This document shows, piece by piece, positions 12,501 through 26,400 of a stretch of 64,000 nt of DNA (its first letter is position 1; the number at the start of each line of letters is the position of its first letter). The DNA comes from Gari tellinella (Eukaryota; Mollusca; Bivalvia; Cardiida; Psammobiidae): contig OV277861.1 of assembly GCA_922989275.2 (NCBI GenBank), positions 22,350,479-22,414,478 on the forward strand, given 5' to 3'. The notes under the pieces are model-generated. The model saw nothing but the letters and a program-made list of their open reading frames with translations, had not been told where the DNA came from and ran no database searches. The translations under genes were made by a program, and so were the position numbers.

Positions 12501-14440
12501 ATATACATGGGCAGGGCGCCAGATAACAGGGAGTAAATTGACCAAATTTATTTGGTGCAGCAGGGTTTCGAGCCAGCCCAAGTCAATATTCTATCAGAAA
12601 CTGCTAAAATCTTTTGCAAATATTTGAGTTATACCCGCTGCAAATGACACTTTAAAATGGACACCAAATATTACCCAGCATACAAAGGGTTAAGTATTTT
12701 CAACTGTATCTATGGAGTAAAGTGATATAGTATAAAGTATAGTATGAACATTGAGAAATCCTCAGTGTATCTAGAGCAAGACAGCATATGAGCCTACGTT
12801 CATAAAGTAAATGATATTGTTTTCTAATGCAGTTGAACATTGATAACTCAAAACTCTCTATAGTCGAAGTTACTACGTTTCAAACTGTTTTTTTCTTTGA
12901 AGTATTGGTATGTTTGTATTAAGTGAGATCCAAATATCAAATTTCTACATACAATAGAGGTTAGTTCCACCCAACCCATTACTCCATAGCCTGTTTCTAG
13001 TTCTGAAGACAGGTGACTAGTTAAAGCATGCACAATCTGCTTTACTTTCAGCCTACTTTAAGCTACTACGAGGACTGTCCCAAAACACCATGGACTAATT
13101 TTTTTTTTGAAGAACCCGACGTAATATTTCTTTGATTTTGTTACCAATGTTATTTCAAACATTTTCACATTTGAATAAGAAATGATAAGGTTCCTGAACA
13201 CACCTGACCCTATTTTATTTGTAAATATTAATTGAGGGTTAGATTATGCGGCGCATGCCAAAATCTTAATGGTAGATTTAAAGAGGTACATTTTACAACC
13301 TCCCACAAAGCAATTTCGAATCGGAATTTGCGCAAAATTGCGTCATGAATGTTGACATTGTTATATATGAATGTAGCATCATTTAAAAACAAGGGCCACT
13401 ATGGCCCTAAATCGCTCACCTGGTAACCATGTAACCATGTACACCGTGTGACCTAGTTTTTGACCGGGCATGACCCTCATTCTAACTTGACCTCGATTTC
13501 AATGAGACAAACATTTTGTTCAAGTTTCATGAAGATTCAATGAATTTTGTAGTCTCTAGAGTGTTAACGAGGTTTTTCGATGATTTGACCTAGTGACCTA
13601 GTTTTTGACAAGACATAAGCCACATTTGAACTTGACCTATATTTCATTGAGGCAAACCTTTTCATCAAGTTTTATGAAGATCAAATGAAATTTGTAGTCC
13701 CTAGAGTGTTAATAAGGTTTTTCGATGATTCGACCTAGTGACCTAGTTTTTGACCGGACATGACCCACATTTTAACTTGACCTAGATTTCATTGAGGCAA
13801 ACATTTTTATGAGGTTTCATAAAGATCCAATGAAATTTGTAGCCTCTAGAGTGTTAACAAGGTTTTTTGAAGATTTGACCTAGTGACCTAGTTTTTGACC
13901 GGACATGACCCACATTCGAACTTGGCCTAGATTTCAATGAGGCAATCATATTGATGAAGTTTCATGAAGATCCAATGAAATTTGTAGTCTCTAGAGTGTT
14001 AACAAGGTTTTTCAAAGATTTGACCTAGTGACCTAGTTTTTGATTGGACATGACCCACATTCGAACTTGGCCTAGATTTCATTGAGGCAATCATATTGAT
14101 GAAATTTCATGAAGATCCAATGAAATTTGTAGCCTCTAGAGTGTTAACAAGGTTTTTTGAAGAATTGACCTAGTGACCTAGTTTTTGACCGGACATGACC
14201 CACATTCGAACTTGGCCTAGATTTCATTGAGGCAATCATATTGATGAAGTTTCATGAAGATCCAATGAAATTTGTAGCCTCTAGAGTGTTAACAAGGTTT
14301 TTCGATAATTTGACCTAGTGACCTAGTTTTTGACCGGACATGACCCACATTTGAACTTGACCTTGATTTCATTGAGGCAAGTTTCATCAAGATCCAATGA
14401 GATTTGAACCTGGTAGAGTGTTAACGAACAATTGTGGACG

Positions 14441-14473
<33 letters not shown>

Positions 14474-17400
14474 GGACATCCAGCGATCCTAAAAGCTCAC
14501 CTTGGCACTACGTGCCAGGTGAGCTAAAAAGATATCTAGTTATGGCGAATGATACCGTGTTCTGAAGACGCCAGAAATGACGACGTCAGAGGAAAAGGCG
14601 GCGCAGCAGAATGTCATAGAATACTGCTTTGAGTTGAATTTGATCCCGAAACAGACGTTAAAACAGCTACAATCAACAGAAATTTAATCAATCAGCGCCT
14701 GGCTTGCTGGTGTTCAAATAGCATACGCGATTTTCAGAAGGATAGGTTGAGAATATAATGTAAAGATGGGATGGCCGGAAGAAATTGACGGTTTCATTGT
14801 AGAAAACGTGAGGAGCGTCATAAATGGTGATCGGCGTCTTGCGGTGAGATAGAATGCTGAACTCCTCGGGGTCAGCAAATTGTCTGTACATCGAATTTTA
14901 CAAAAAACATGTCGAGAGACGGTGCTATTGGGTGCCACGCTTGTTAAGTGCAGAAGAAAAAGAAAGATGTATCCAGATATCAACCCTCTTTTTGAGACGA
15001 TATTCGAGAGATCAGGACTTTTTCAGCAAACACCCATCACACAGATCTATTGCATACGATACGAGAGAAGTGACCGGGGTTCATTGACAACTTAGAAGCA
15101 ACATATTTCACCAGGTTATCGCTTCGTGCCACATTTCCCAGCATGCACATTTGGAACTTGCCGTGTTTTGGTTTTCAAAAGCTTAAACATGCGCCACATA
15201 CCATTGATCTAGCCCATTAGATTTTGCAGTATTTTCATACCTAAAACCTCAATTACGCAGACAAAAAGTGAAAATGTTGAAGACAGCTCAAACAAGAAAC
15301 ATTGAGAGTGTTGCGCGAGCTACATGTAGATACATGTACCAGCTTGTTTAAGAGACTGTGCATTAGCGAAAATGCAATGATCACCACTACAAGTATTTTG
15401 AAAAGGAGTGACGTTGACGTCGATGACGTCTTAACGTTAACTAGTGTGCACCGGGGTTAGACAGGTAGGGTGTTTCAAAATGGTTTTATTGATAACACGT
15501 TAAAACTTCACACAGGTTTACATAAACCCTATGTTTATATATACTGACGACCGTGTGTTTGCTGTGTTAACGAACAATTTTATAAGGAAAGTCTACGTGT
15601 GTTTGCTGTGTTAACAAACAATTTTATAAGGAAAGTCTACGATGTTTTGGGACAGCCCTCGTATTTGCTAGGATATATGAATACTTCTTACAGTGCATAT
15701 TCATGACTGTATAAAGTAGAATTATTTTTAATTCTTCAGTGGCAGTATTAATTAGAGGCGTAAGGGGTAATTGGCCTGTTTCCAGTACTGAAGATAGTTG
15801 ACCACTTAAAGTAGGTTGAAAGGCATTCTGCTTTATTTTCAGCCTGCTTTAAGCTATCATCTGCCAGGATATAGAAAATATTTCTTATGGTAGGTACATA
15901 TTCTTGACTGTATAAATTTGAATTATTTTCATAGGTTAAGAATTAATAATAGGCGTAAAAAGGCGTAGTTATGGGGTTATGGGTTAAGTGGGTTTGAGTT
16001 ATGACAGGAATGGAAAAGAAGGGGCTTAGAGTCAACATGAACAAGACCTACATGGTAATGATATCTGGTCCCAACCTTGACTCACTGAGAAGATCAGGAA
16101 AATACCCCTGTGCAGTATGCCTAAGAGGAACAGGAAGAAACTCAATTCTTTGCTCATACTGCTCAAAGTGGGTCCACAAGAAATGCAGTGGAATCAAGGG
16201 ACCACTCAGACCTGATTCACAGTACAAATGCCCACGCTGAGAGGGTTCAGCCAGACCAACAGATGGTAGGCCTATGACAGAGGTAGAGGCTGGAAATGAA
16301 AAGCTCAATGTCGTAACAGACTTTTGCTACCTTGGTGACACACTGTCGTCTGGAGGAGGATGCGATCTTGCAGCAATAACACGCTGCAAATCAGCCTAGA
16401 AAAAGTTCAGAGAGCTCCTCCCCATACTGACAAGCAAGTTTCTGCCATCTGCAACCAGAGGAAGAGTCTACTCAGCCTGTGTAAGGAGTGTTATGCTCTA
16501 CGGATCTGAGACATGGGCTGTATCAGCAAATACATCAGACGTATGCAGCGAAATGACAAAGCGATGATACGATGGATCTGCCTGGTCAAGCCAGATGAAG
16601 ATGTCCCGTTTGACTCTTTGTTAACGCAACTGCACATAAGAGGCGTTGCGGAGATCCTGCAATCAAATAGGCTAAAATGTCTTGGCCATGTAGAGAGAAG
16701 CTCTAGCTGGATCTCTCAAATTAGATGCCTGAACATCCCAACACAGAGGGGTACAGGCAGACCAAAGCTATCTTGGGAGGACCTTGTAAAACGAGACCGT
16801 GAAGCTCTAGGGTTGGAAAACATCAACCCACAAAACCGCCAAGCTTGGAGAGGGAGACTTCGTTCCAGACTGGACAGCCAGGCCTCACCCTTATAAGAAG
16901 GATTAATCAATGGCCTGGTTAAACTAAACTGGATGATGATGATGATGATGATGATGTTAATATAACGAGAGCACCGCAAATGGGTGCTGGACGCTCGACT
17001 TTCATGTACTTGAGACGGCTACATTTTTCAAGCTTAAAGAATGTGTATGGGTGTTTAATGCCCTATTGATCATATAAGTTTGTAAGCAACAACAACTTAA
17101 ACATACTTGGACAGTCTACATTCCATTTAAAGTAAACTATAAGTCAAAAGAAGGACAATATCTTTGCCTGCTTTACCTGTCTTGTTGTAATGAGTTGCCC
17201 TTTTGAAACTAAACAAGTATTCAAATATATTGGAAGTTTGAAATTAAAAACTTTCTACAGTTACTGAATAATTTCATATACAAATTCTTAGTCAAACAAG
17301 GGCAATGACTCTGCAATGACAAATCCCATGGTTATCTGCTTTGTTTAAAGGTGATGCTCTTTTGAAACTGAAAAAAGTATTCAAAGTTTCAAGTTGATAC

Positions 17401-20400
17401 CTATGGTAATTATTGAGAAATCTAATTAAATTCTAAAAAGTCAAAACAAGGGCAATTATATAACTCTGGAATCACAAAACCCAGGGTTACCTGCCTTCTT
17501 GTAATGAGTTGTCCTTTTTATACTTAACAAGTATTTAAAGTTTCAAGTAAATACCTAGATGGTAATTATTGAGAATTTTCAATTTACAAGTTTTATGTAA
17601 ATAAAAACGAGGGCAATAACTCTGGAATGGCACATCCCCGGTCACCTTTCTTGTTTAAATGACCTTTGACAGTTATTAAGATATTTCAATTTACAAGTTT
17701 TAAGTAAATATATCAAAGGCAATTACTCTGGAATTACAAATCACAGAGTAACCTACCTTGTTGTAATGAGTTGTCCTTTGGATACTTAACAAGTATTCAA
17801 AGTTTCAAGTTAATATCTTTCATAGTTATTTAGATATGTTAATTTATAACTATTAAGTAAATAAAACAAGGGCAATAACTCTGGATACACAAACCTCAGA
17901 GTTACCTGTCTTGTTGTAATGAGTTGCCCTTTTGATACTGAATAACTATTCCAAGTTTTAAGTTAATATCTTTCATAGTAATTTAGATATGTTAATTTAT
18001 AATTTTTAAGTAAATAAAACAATGGCAATAACTCTAAAATGACTATTCCCAGGGTTACCTGCCTTGTTGTCATGAGTTGCCCTTTTGATACTGAACAAGT
18101 ATTCCAAGTTTCAAGTTAATATCTTTCATTGTTACTTAGATATGTTAATTTACAATTTTTAAGTAAATTAAATAGGGCAACAACTCTAAAATGAAAAATC
18201 CCAGGGTTACCTGCCTTGTTGTTATGAGTTGCCCTTTTGATACTGAACAACTATTCCAAGTTTCAAATGGATACCTTTGATATTTATTGAGAAATCAACT
18301 CTTACAAAAACCTTAAGCAAAAAACTTAACTGATGCAGACGCAGACGACAGGGTGACGTCAATAGCTCGACTTTTTGAAGTCGAGTTAAAAATATAAAAA
18401 AAAGTAAAACACCAAAGACAAACGTACAAATTTACCTTAAATTTAGCAATTTCTCCTTTCTGAAGCACCACATTATGCCCATTGATTCGTATTGAGTACC
18501 TTTGGTCTTCTTGAAAAGCATCATCTCCAGAATCACTGTCACAATTCATTGCCGGTACAGTATTTATCCTCCTCAGGTTTCGCCTGTGCTGTGGATGCCT
18601 ACCTTCATAGAAATCAGCTGAATAGTTTCGTGAGAGAGCTTGTGGGTAACCAAATGGCTGACGACCTTGTAGCTGTGAATGTGGTTGTCCGTCATCTGAA
18701 TAGTAAGGTTGTTGATAGCCAAGTGGCTGATCTTGTAGCTGCAATGAATGTGGTTGCCAGTCTTCTGTATATCTGTTTTGTGGGCCAAGTTGTTGGTCAC
18801 CAAATGGATGACTTTGAAACTGTGAATGTGGTATGCAGCCCAAATCATCCTCTGTCTGATTTTGACTACTGAAGCAGACAAAAGCAAATGAATAATGTTC
18901 TTACAATTAAAAGATAACTACAGGACTCCAGATAATAGAGAGTAAACTACACAAATCAAGCATTTTCTCACTTATTCAGCACCAAATACTATGATGTTAC
19001 TACTCATTAGAATCGTCTCTTCAAGACGATTCTAATAAGTAGTGACATCATAGGATTTAAAGCAGAAATGACTAAACTAAAAGTGATTTATACACACCAT
19101 CCTCATCCTATCATTTGACACAGAGATGGGGTTGTTAGTGTACAAATGTCTACTGCTTTTAACCCTTTACCTGATAGCATATTTATAGTACTTAAGATAG
19201 ATGACTACTTAAAGCAGGTTGAAAGTAAAGCAGAATGCGCCTTAGGGCGCATTCTGCTTTACTTTCAGCCTGCTTTAAGCTATAATGGGCTATAATATAG
19301 AAAATATTCCCAATAATATATATTCATTACTGATTAAATTGGAACTATTTTCTTCAGCGGATGAATAAATCATATCCGCTAAAAGGCGCTTCTATTGGGT
19401 AAAGGGTTAAATTACGAAAAAGACATAGAATTCAAGAATGAAGACACAAATCATAATCAAAATCATAGGTACACATTTTCAGATTCTCATTGTCATATCT
19501 GACAGATGAGTGGGCAGATAGATTACATAACAACATACCCCATAATAATACCCCACAATAAACAAACTCTTGACTGTTTTACTGAAGAAACGAACTGATT
19601 TTTTTGGGCGTTTAAGCCTAATAAACGACAGAAAATTATAGTCAAATTACATGAATCATGCTTATAGGGATTCATGGTAAATTTGCAGATCATTTCCTGT
19701 AGTTTATTTCGCTTAAACGCCGAAAAAATTCAGTTCATTTTTTATATTTACATTATATTTGCTGTAATTTCTAATATTAAATCAACATTTGATCAGTATG
19801 CATGTATGTTTAACCCTTAGCCTGCCACTCACGACTATAGCTCCATATGCAAACAGCTTGGATCCGGATGAGTCGCCGAGTAACTCGGCGTCTCATCCGG
19901 ATCCAAGCTGTTTGATACTCGGACAACATTTTCAGCAATTTTGAGCAACTTAGAAGCACTTTGAAACTTGAAGCAGACGAGAAATATAGCAGACGACAAT
20001 TTATTTGGCGGGCTAAGGGTTAATCCATATATTATTATTAGAGGTTGTTAACACAAATAATGTGTACCCTGAAAGGTACAGCCATTACTGCCATTACTCA
20101 GGAAATGCCACAACATGATTTGCAGAGAGCAGGGGCCCGTTTCATAAAACTTCGTACAACAAATGTTGTCATAAGTCAGATTATAAAAGTCTCAATTATT
20201 ATTTATTTCTCTGTCTAATCCTGTCTTGTGACATCTGTTTGAAATCGCCCTGAAAGGACGATTCCAAAGAGATGTCAGAAGACAGGATTAGATAGAGAAA
20301 TCAGAAATTAAAGGTATTTTAAAATTTTGACTTACGACAGTTTTTGTCGTACGAAGTTTTATGAAATGGGCCACTGACCCATAAGCCCCGCCTCCACTGC

Positions 20401-23400
20401 GAGGATATCAACAAGTCAGGCCCCCTAGAAAAATTGCATTTATAGGAAATAAATGTCACTTTTTCAATAGAATTGAATTGGGCGAATGTAAATATTATTT
20501 ATTAAAGTATACATTTAGGGAGACAATTCTAATGAGTGGTGACAACATAGGATTTTGTTGCAACAGAGGAAAAATTAGCATATGAAACACGCACCTCAAC
20601 TCTTTGAACCCAAGTAATGCATATACAGTAAAACCTCCTTATTATGAACACTAAACGAAGGCTAATTGATTGTATAAAAGACAGGTGACAGCTTAAAGAA
20701 AGGTGACAGTCAAACAGAAAGCTCCTATAGGAGCTTTCTGCATTACTGTCACCTTGCTTTAAGCAGTCACCTGTTGTAAACAACTAATAATCAACCCTTT
20801 TGTGATCATAATTGAGAGGTTTTACAGTAAATGTACTTTGCAGGGTCTTCATTCTTTGTCAATTTGCAACACAATATAAAGTCATAAATGGACAATACTA
20901 AATTGACTGCAGGAACTGTCCTTGTGAAGTTTCAGGAAGGAAAGGGAAGAAACTATTTGCTTCAAACTTAACAATTTTCTCACTTTTTACTACAGTCGAA
21001 CTTCGATATCTCGAACTCCCTTACCTCGAACTATCCAATAGTTTCACATATTAACTGCATTATTAAATGCTCGGTTAAGTCAAACAGACCCATTTTCAAA
21101 GTAAAAATGTGGCTAAGCCAGGTTTTTACTTTGAAATACCAGTATGTTTGATTTAATCAAGTTCGAGATATCAAATTTCGACTGTATATTATTCTCCTTT
21201 TTTCATTTCACTTATTTCTACTAACAGACACAGACCTGCAACTGCTCAAAATTGCCTGCGATGGTGTGCAGCAGAACAAAGAGGTAGACAGATAGTTAGA
21301 ACTTGAGTTTTGCGAAAAGACGTTGATTTTTGTTAAATGACACAGATTATAATTTACAAGGTCACAAACCTGTGTAAATTATAAATAAATACCTACCTGG
21401 AATCTGCCAATGATTCTCTAATGGCCCTTTCCATAGCACTCTCCTCATTCTGTATAGAAAAAAAAGCACCCAAACGAAACTAAAGGCAAGTTCAATTTAA
21501 TAAATGTTAAAATCGACAAATATTTACAAATGTAAACAGCTACTTCTGAATAGTAAGCATTTAGAAGCCAGATCAGATGCCACTTTACCCAAAGTCTGAA
21601 CTGGCTCTAAGCTGTTTGGAAAAGGCATACGTTTGTACAGTGGAGAAGACGTTATTCTCGAAAGAAGTTCATCTGGGGCCCGTTTCATAAAACATCTTAC
21701 GACAAATGGTGTCGTAAGTCAAAACTTTAAAATACATATAATCTCTGATTTCTCTAACCCTGTCTTTTGACATCTTTTTGGAATTGTCTTTTCAAGACGA
21801 TTCCAAAAAGATGTCACAAGACAGGATTAGATGGAGAAATAAAAAGAAGTTGATACTTTTATAATCTGACTTACGACAAAAATTGTCGTAAGAAGTTTTA
21901 TGAAACGGGCCCCAGGATTGTAATATTCTTCTTTGTTTGGTTTCTGGTTACTTATCCATAATTTTGTTTACCTTTGTGACAGTTTTGGCACTCCATTGGA
22001 GCTCCTGAAGTCACAGTCTGATGAAGGAGCTCCAATGGAGTGCCGAAACTGTCACAAAGGTAAACACAATTATGGATAAGTAACTAGAAACCAAACAAAG
22101 AAGAAGACTTCATTCATTAAACGCAAACCAAACGCAATCCGTGCAGCATTATCGTGCATCTGGCATTAGAAAAATATGACAAGTCTAAAAACACCCTCAA
22201 GAAAAGTCTTCAAATATTAGTTTTTTAGATACTTTCCATTGCTTTATCCATTGGGTCTTTGGACTCAATAGAAATTGATCACGTGCTCAGAAATGAACAG
22301 GAACAAATTATGTATTCTCCATAGCTACACACTGAAATAGGTTAAATCTATCGTTGAAACACGAATAGCCAGGTTAGCTCAGGTAGGTAAGGGGTAGTCT
22401 TATTTACAATTTCTGTCTCCACATGCCAGGTCCCGGGTTCGAAACCCACCAAAGGGGCATAATTTGAACAATCTTGATAGAGGACCAGTAGATGCTGCTT
22501 TATGCCAAATATCTAATCTCAAGGTACTGGGGTTTTAGCTCCTGTGACCTATTGGTTTATGGTCTCAACGTCCCAAGACCGCAACGTACCAGACGGAACG
22601 TCCCAATTATATGGATGGAACGTCCCACTATATAAAAATTATATGAAAACAGTATTATTTTACTGTTCCTTAATAAAGAAATGGTTTAATAATTTTCCCG
22701 AACCTAATCTGAAGGTTTTATGAAGAATATTGTCAAAAAATTAACACCCGATCGAAGGAAAAAAAGAAAGCCTGTATAAACTCGTATCACGATGGGATGG
22801 AATGTTTGGCTTTTATACAAATGTCTCATTACAGACTAGAAGTCATCGCAGGCTTTAATAAGGGTTGAATCTGTGTGTAAATCGGATGTACACATGTCAT
22901 ACGAATACAGTGAGGAACCTGATCAGGGGTTATTCAATCCTAAATAGTCATTAATGGACAAAACTTAGCTGGAAACTGGAATTGTCCATTCAGGGATGAA
23001 TAGGTTAAGGAAAATTATCGGCGATTGTAAACCAAGAAAAGCCAACTTTTTTAACAGGGGTGTCGATACAGTTACTTAAACAATATATATATGCCTTTAA
23101 ATACGATATTAGTACATCAAATCTATTTTAGTTGCATAGTGTTTACGAAGGTTAGGTAGGATCGGCATTTTTCATATCGTCGCCGATATTTGGACAATAA
23201 AAGTATCTTTTTGAGCGGGAATTCATATAGAACTTATAAACTGGTACACAGATACCTTTAAATACGCTATTACAACATAAAACCCTTTTCCTGTGGTGTT
23301 CTCTGCATTTCGAGTCGCTCGTCGAATAAAACAAAGAAAATGAATTCTGCTAAATATGACGCCTGCTTAAATCAATATATCCTCTATATGTGACTTTATT

Positions 23401-26400
23401 AATATCCAATTTACAAACAATTTGGAATATATGATGAGAATTGAGTTGGTCTCTAATCTGGATGAAACTGTTTGAAAAGGTTATCAGGAGATTAGCTTTA
23501 GCTGTCGTCACGGCCGTCGTAGTGTACTATTTGCAATTTTTTCTACGATCGGGTGTTCATTTTTGTAATAACAGATATCCTAAATCAATCAGATTATATA
23601 TCGTGAATAATCTCAAAAACAATAAATTATACAAAAATAGTATGATAAAACTGATTTTCTATAATTTTTATAAAGTGGGACGACATTATTTGTTAATGAC
23701 GAGTATACTCGTCGTTAGGGCTGAATGTATAAACCTACGAAAACGCCCCGAGTTCCCCATTTAAAATAGGGGTTATGCATTAATTCTATTTTTGGACTTT
23801 TTTCGACACTCCGGCCATGGCGTACAAATACACATTGAAATACCGAATACAACGTTTAAAATAGGTTTAAGATATAGTCTTGAAACTTATTATATCAATT
23901 TAAATGTATAGTATGAACTCATGGTCGAACATTGGCGACCATATAAAAGTGCCGAGTATCCCTGACATACGAAAACAAAAGCCGAAATTCATTTAATATG
24001 TACATAATATTAGCTCGTTCCCTTGTGAATATTCTTTCCAGACTCCACCCACTATGAATAATTAACTAAATTTCTACTCTGTTATAATTAACAATCGTTT
24101 TTGCTAAACATTTGTGACAACTCTGATCTATGATAACTCTATAGACAGGTATAGTAGGCCCTGAACAATGTCTGCTCTGTTTGCAGAGGCGTTAAAAGGC
24201 TCAGTCGGGAAAGGGTTAAGAGACCTACAAATTGGTGTTAAAACAAAAATTCCATTCAAAATGATTCTTTTATTGGATTAAATGCGGCTACACTTAAAAC
24301 TGAATTGTCACTTTTATATTGACACCGATTTTAACAGTCCACAAAGGCATTCTTTTGAAACTTGACTGAAATTAGTCGCAGGTTGGAAAACACATGTAAT
24401 TTCAAAGAAATCGTAATATCTGATATTACAGTAAAACTTACACATACAGTGAAGAAGACGTTATTCTTTCACGTTTAAACGCAAACGAAATGCAATTGCA
24501 ATAAAATGTAGGAAATGACAACTAGTGGTCAATTCTGAATTTATTTATTTTAATCTGAGTGGCAAACATTAAGGAGCCTGGTCAGACGCCGGGTTACTCT
24601 CCAAAATGTTTGCAATGTCAATAATAAATTTTAGCAAAAATGCGTTTATTTGGAAAGAATAATGTGTTCTCCACTATAATTACCTAACAAATCAATAGTC
24701 CAGTCCACGGAATTATAAACTTCTGTATATTATGTCCTTGTCCAGTCAATATTATCTGTAACAAAACTATTCAAAGTCTGATTCGACTCATACACACAAA
24801 CACGTAAGGGACGGGTGATTGACAGGACAAGGTCTTTTGAAGTTAATCAACACAGCTTCTTACAGGTTAACCGCTTTCTGATGACATGTTTCATCTGTTT
24901 CTGCAGACTTTATTTTCGGCAGTCGGCTCTATTCATAGTCTTTGATGTTGCCGCGCAGAGGGCGATTTTTTTTGTTTTTAAAAAGGGACCATCTGCTGAG
25001 AAGAATCACCAGTAAAATTATCAGAACACACTGTTTAAATGTTATTTTAAAAAAATTGTAATAGTTATGCACCCATGCAAACCTGGCCTATTAAACTACC
25101 GCTGTACCCAGACCATTTAGCCTTATCTATTTTGTTAAGCAAACAGTGTAGACACTGCTCAGATGAATCCTTCACAAGTTCTTTGATCAGAATCTGCACT
25201 ATTTGATGCCCCCGGTATCTATAAATGCGGATGCGTATAGCGTTGTCCTGTCCGTGTGTCCGTCCGTTAAGTAGACTTTACTGTTTCCTCCAGCATCAAT
25301 ACCACTGGATCCAAACTATTTGTCACTCATTTCAACTTTTCTTCTTTTTCGAATGCATGAAAACTAATTTTCAGCTTATCAGACAATATGTTTAAAAAAG
25401 ACGACAATTCAGCATGAACACGTTAAAAACTCTTTGATCAAATCTTCAAAGTTAGCCAACTTCGCTTCCCCGCTCAACATATTCAACTCACAAGTAGAGT
25501 TTGTTGTTTTCTAAAAGTGATTGACAGCGGATTTTACTAATAATTATCCGATTGAAATACAACTTTTGGGAGCATGAAACTTTCCTTTTAGGGCCCAGAT
25601 GTGAAATTAACAAATGGATAATGTTTCTAAATCTTCGAGTTACGATGTTCGTGTGTATGTAATGAGTTTACACGCAGTGATCTGTGAATGATTTTCTGGA
25701 ATTTTACGAAAAATGCTGAAGATAAAAAATAACCTTGGCGAAAACAAAACACTTTTCATGGGAGTATAATTATAAGGTAAATCCGTTAATTTCATTCAAG
25801 TGTCATATATAAACCAATAATTTGCTGTCTTATTATGATCTATTATGATATCAATATCTTTTTTTTTATAATGGCAATTTCGAATTGGAATTGAACGTTT
25901 GCTAAATAAATGAAACAAGTTGGAAGTTTTTTGTGTGAATCAATCAGACATTTAAAAACGTTAAGAAAGTTAAGAAAGTCGCAAACATTTGAACAATTTA
26001 TCAAATCGTGCCGATGTTCACAGCCTCGCGAAAAATATTATGCTATGCGATTATCAGCGCGTGCGGAATACACAGGGGCATATTATACTTGACACGTGTA
26101 TATGTGTTACGCCTCTCGTCTGCAACTTTTCCCTTTCATGTATGCCGACATTTCAAAGAGTGTAATCGTAGACATGAAACATATACACAGTGAAAAAAGG
26201 TAGCTACTTGGGTGTGGCATTAGCGAAAGGAAACTTATCTTCTACGAAATACGAAGATTAATGCGATGCTATAAGTGGATAAAACAACCCCGACTAACGG
26301 ATGATAATACTCGCATAGGAACATCGTATGTACATAGTATCATGGAGGAATTATAATTCCTCCAAGATAGTATGTAAGCAAAAAATATTTCATTTAATCT

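Larger units (their letters stand above)
13069..15661 (+). mobile_element. mariner-like transposon relic
   Basis: Inverted repeats CGAGGACTGTCCCAAAACA and TGTTTTGGGACAGCCCTCG, flanked by TA and cutting through a family A MITE. The element holds a broken mariner-type transposase and a nested HINE-like repeat. A 40-bp direct duplication (GTGTGTTTGCTGTGTTAACG) lies just inside the right end (15550-15640). Confidence 0.8.
12963..15986. repeat. MITE family A split by the mariner-like element, followed by a second copy
   Basis: The left part (12963-13068) reads to the palindrome arm AAGCTACTAC. The right part resumes at 15662 (GTATTTGCTAGGATAT) and runs to about 15765. Another A copy follows directly (about 15770-15986) and ends GGTTATGGGTTAA. 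Confidence 0.65.

Noticed and set aside
14714..14983. Minus-strand 89-residue ORF
   Set aside because: Antisense to the mariner-type transposase relic.
18492..18887. Alternative ORFs on both strands over exon 10
   Set aside because: Other frames of a low-complexity exon; phase and macro homology fix the true frame.
23441..23764. 107-residue ORF as a transposase
   Set aside because: No DDE or zinc-finger motif; very A/T-rich and partly from a family C-like end.
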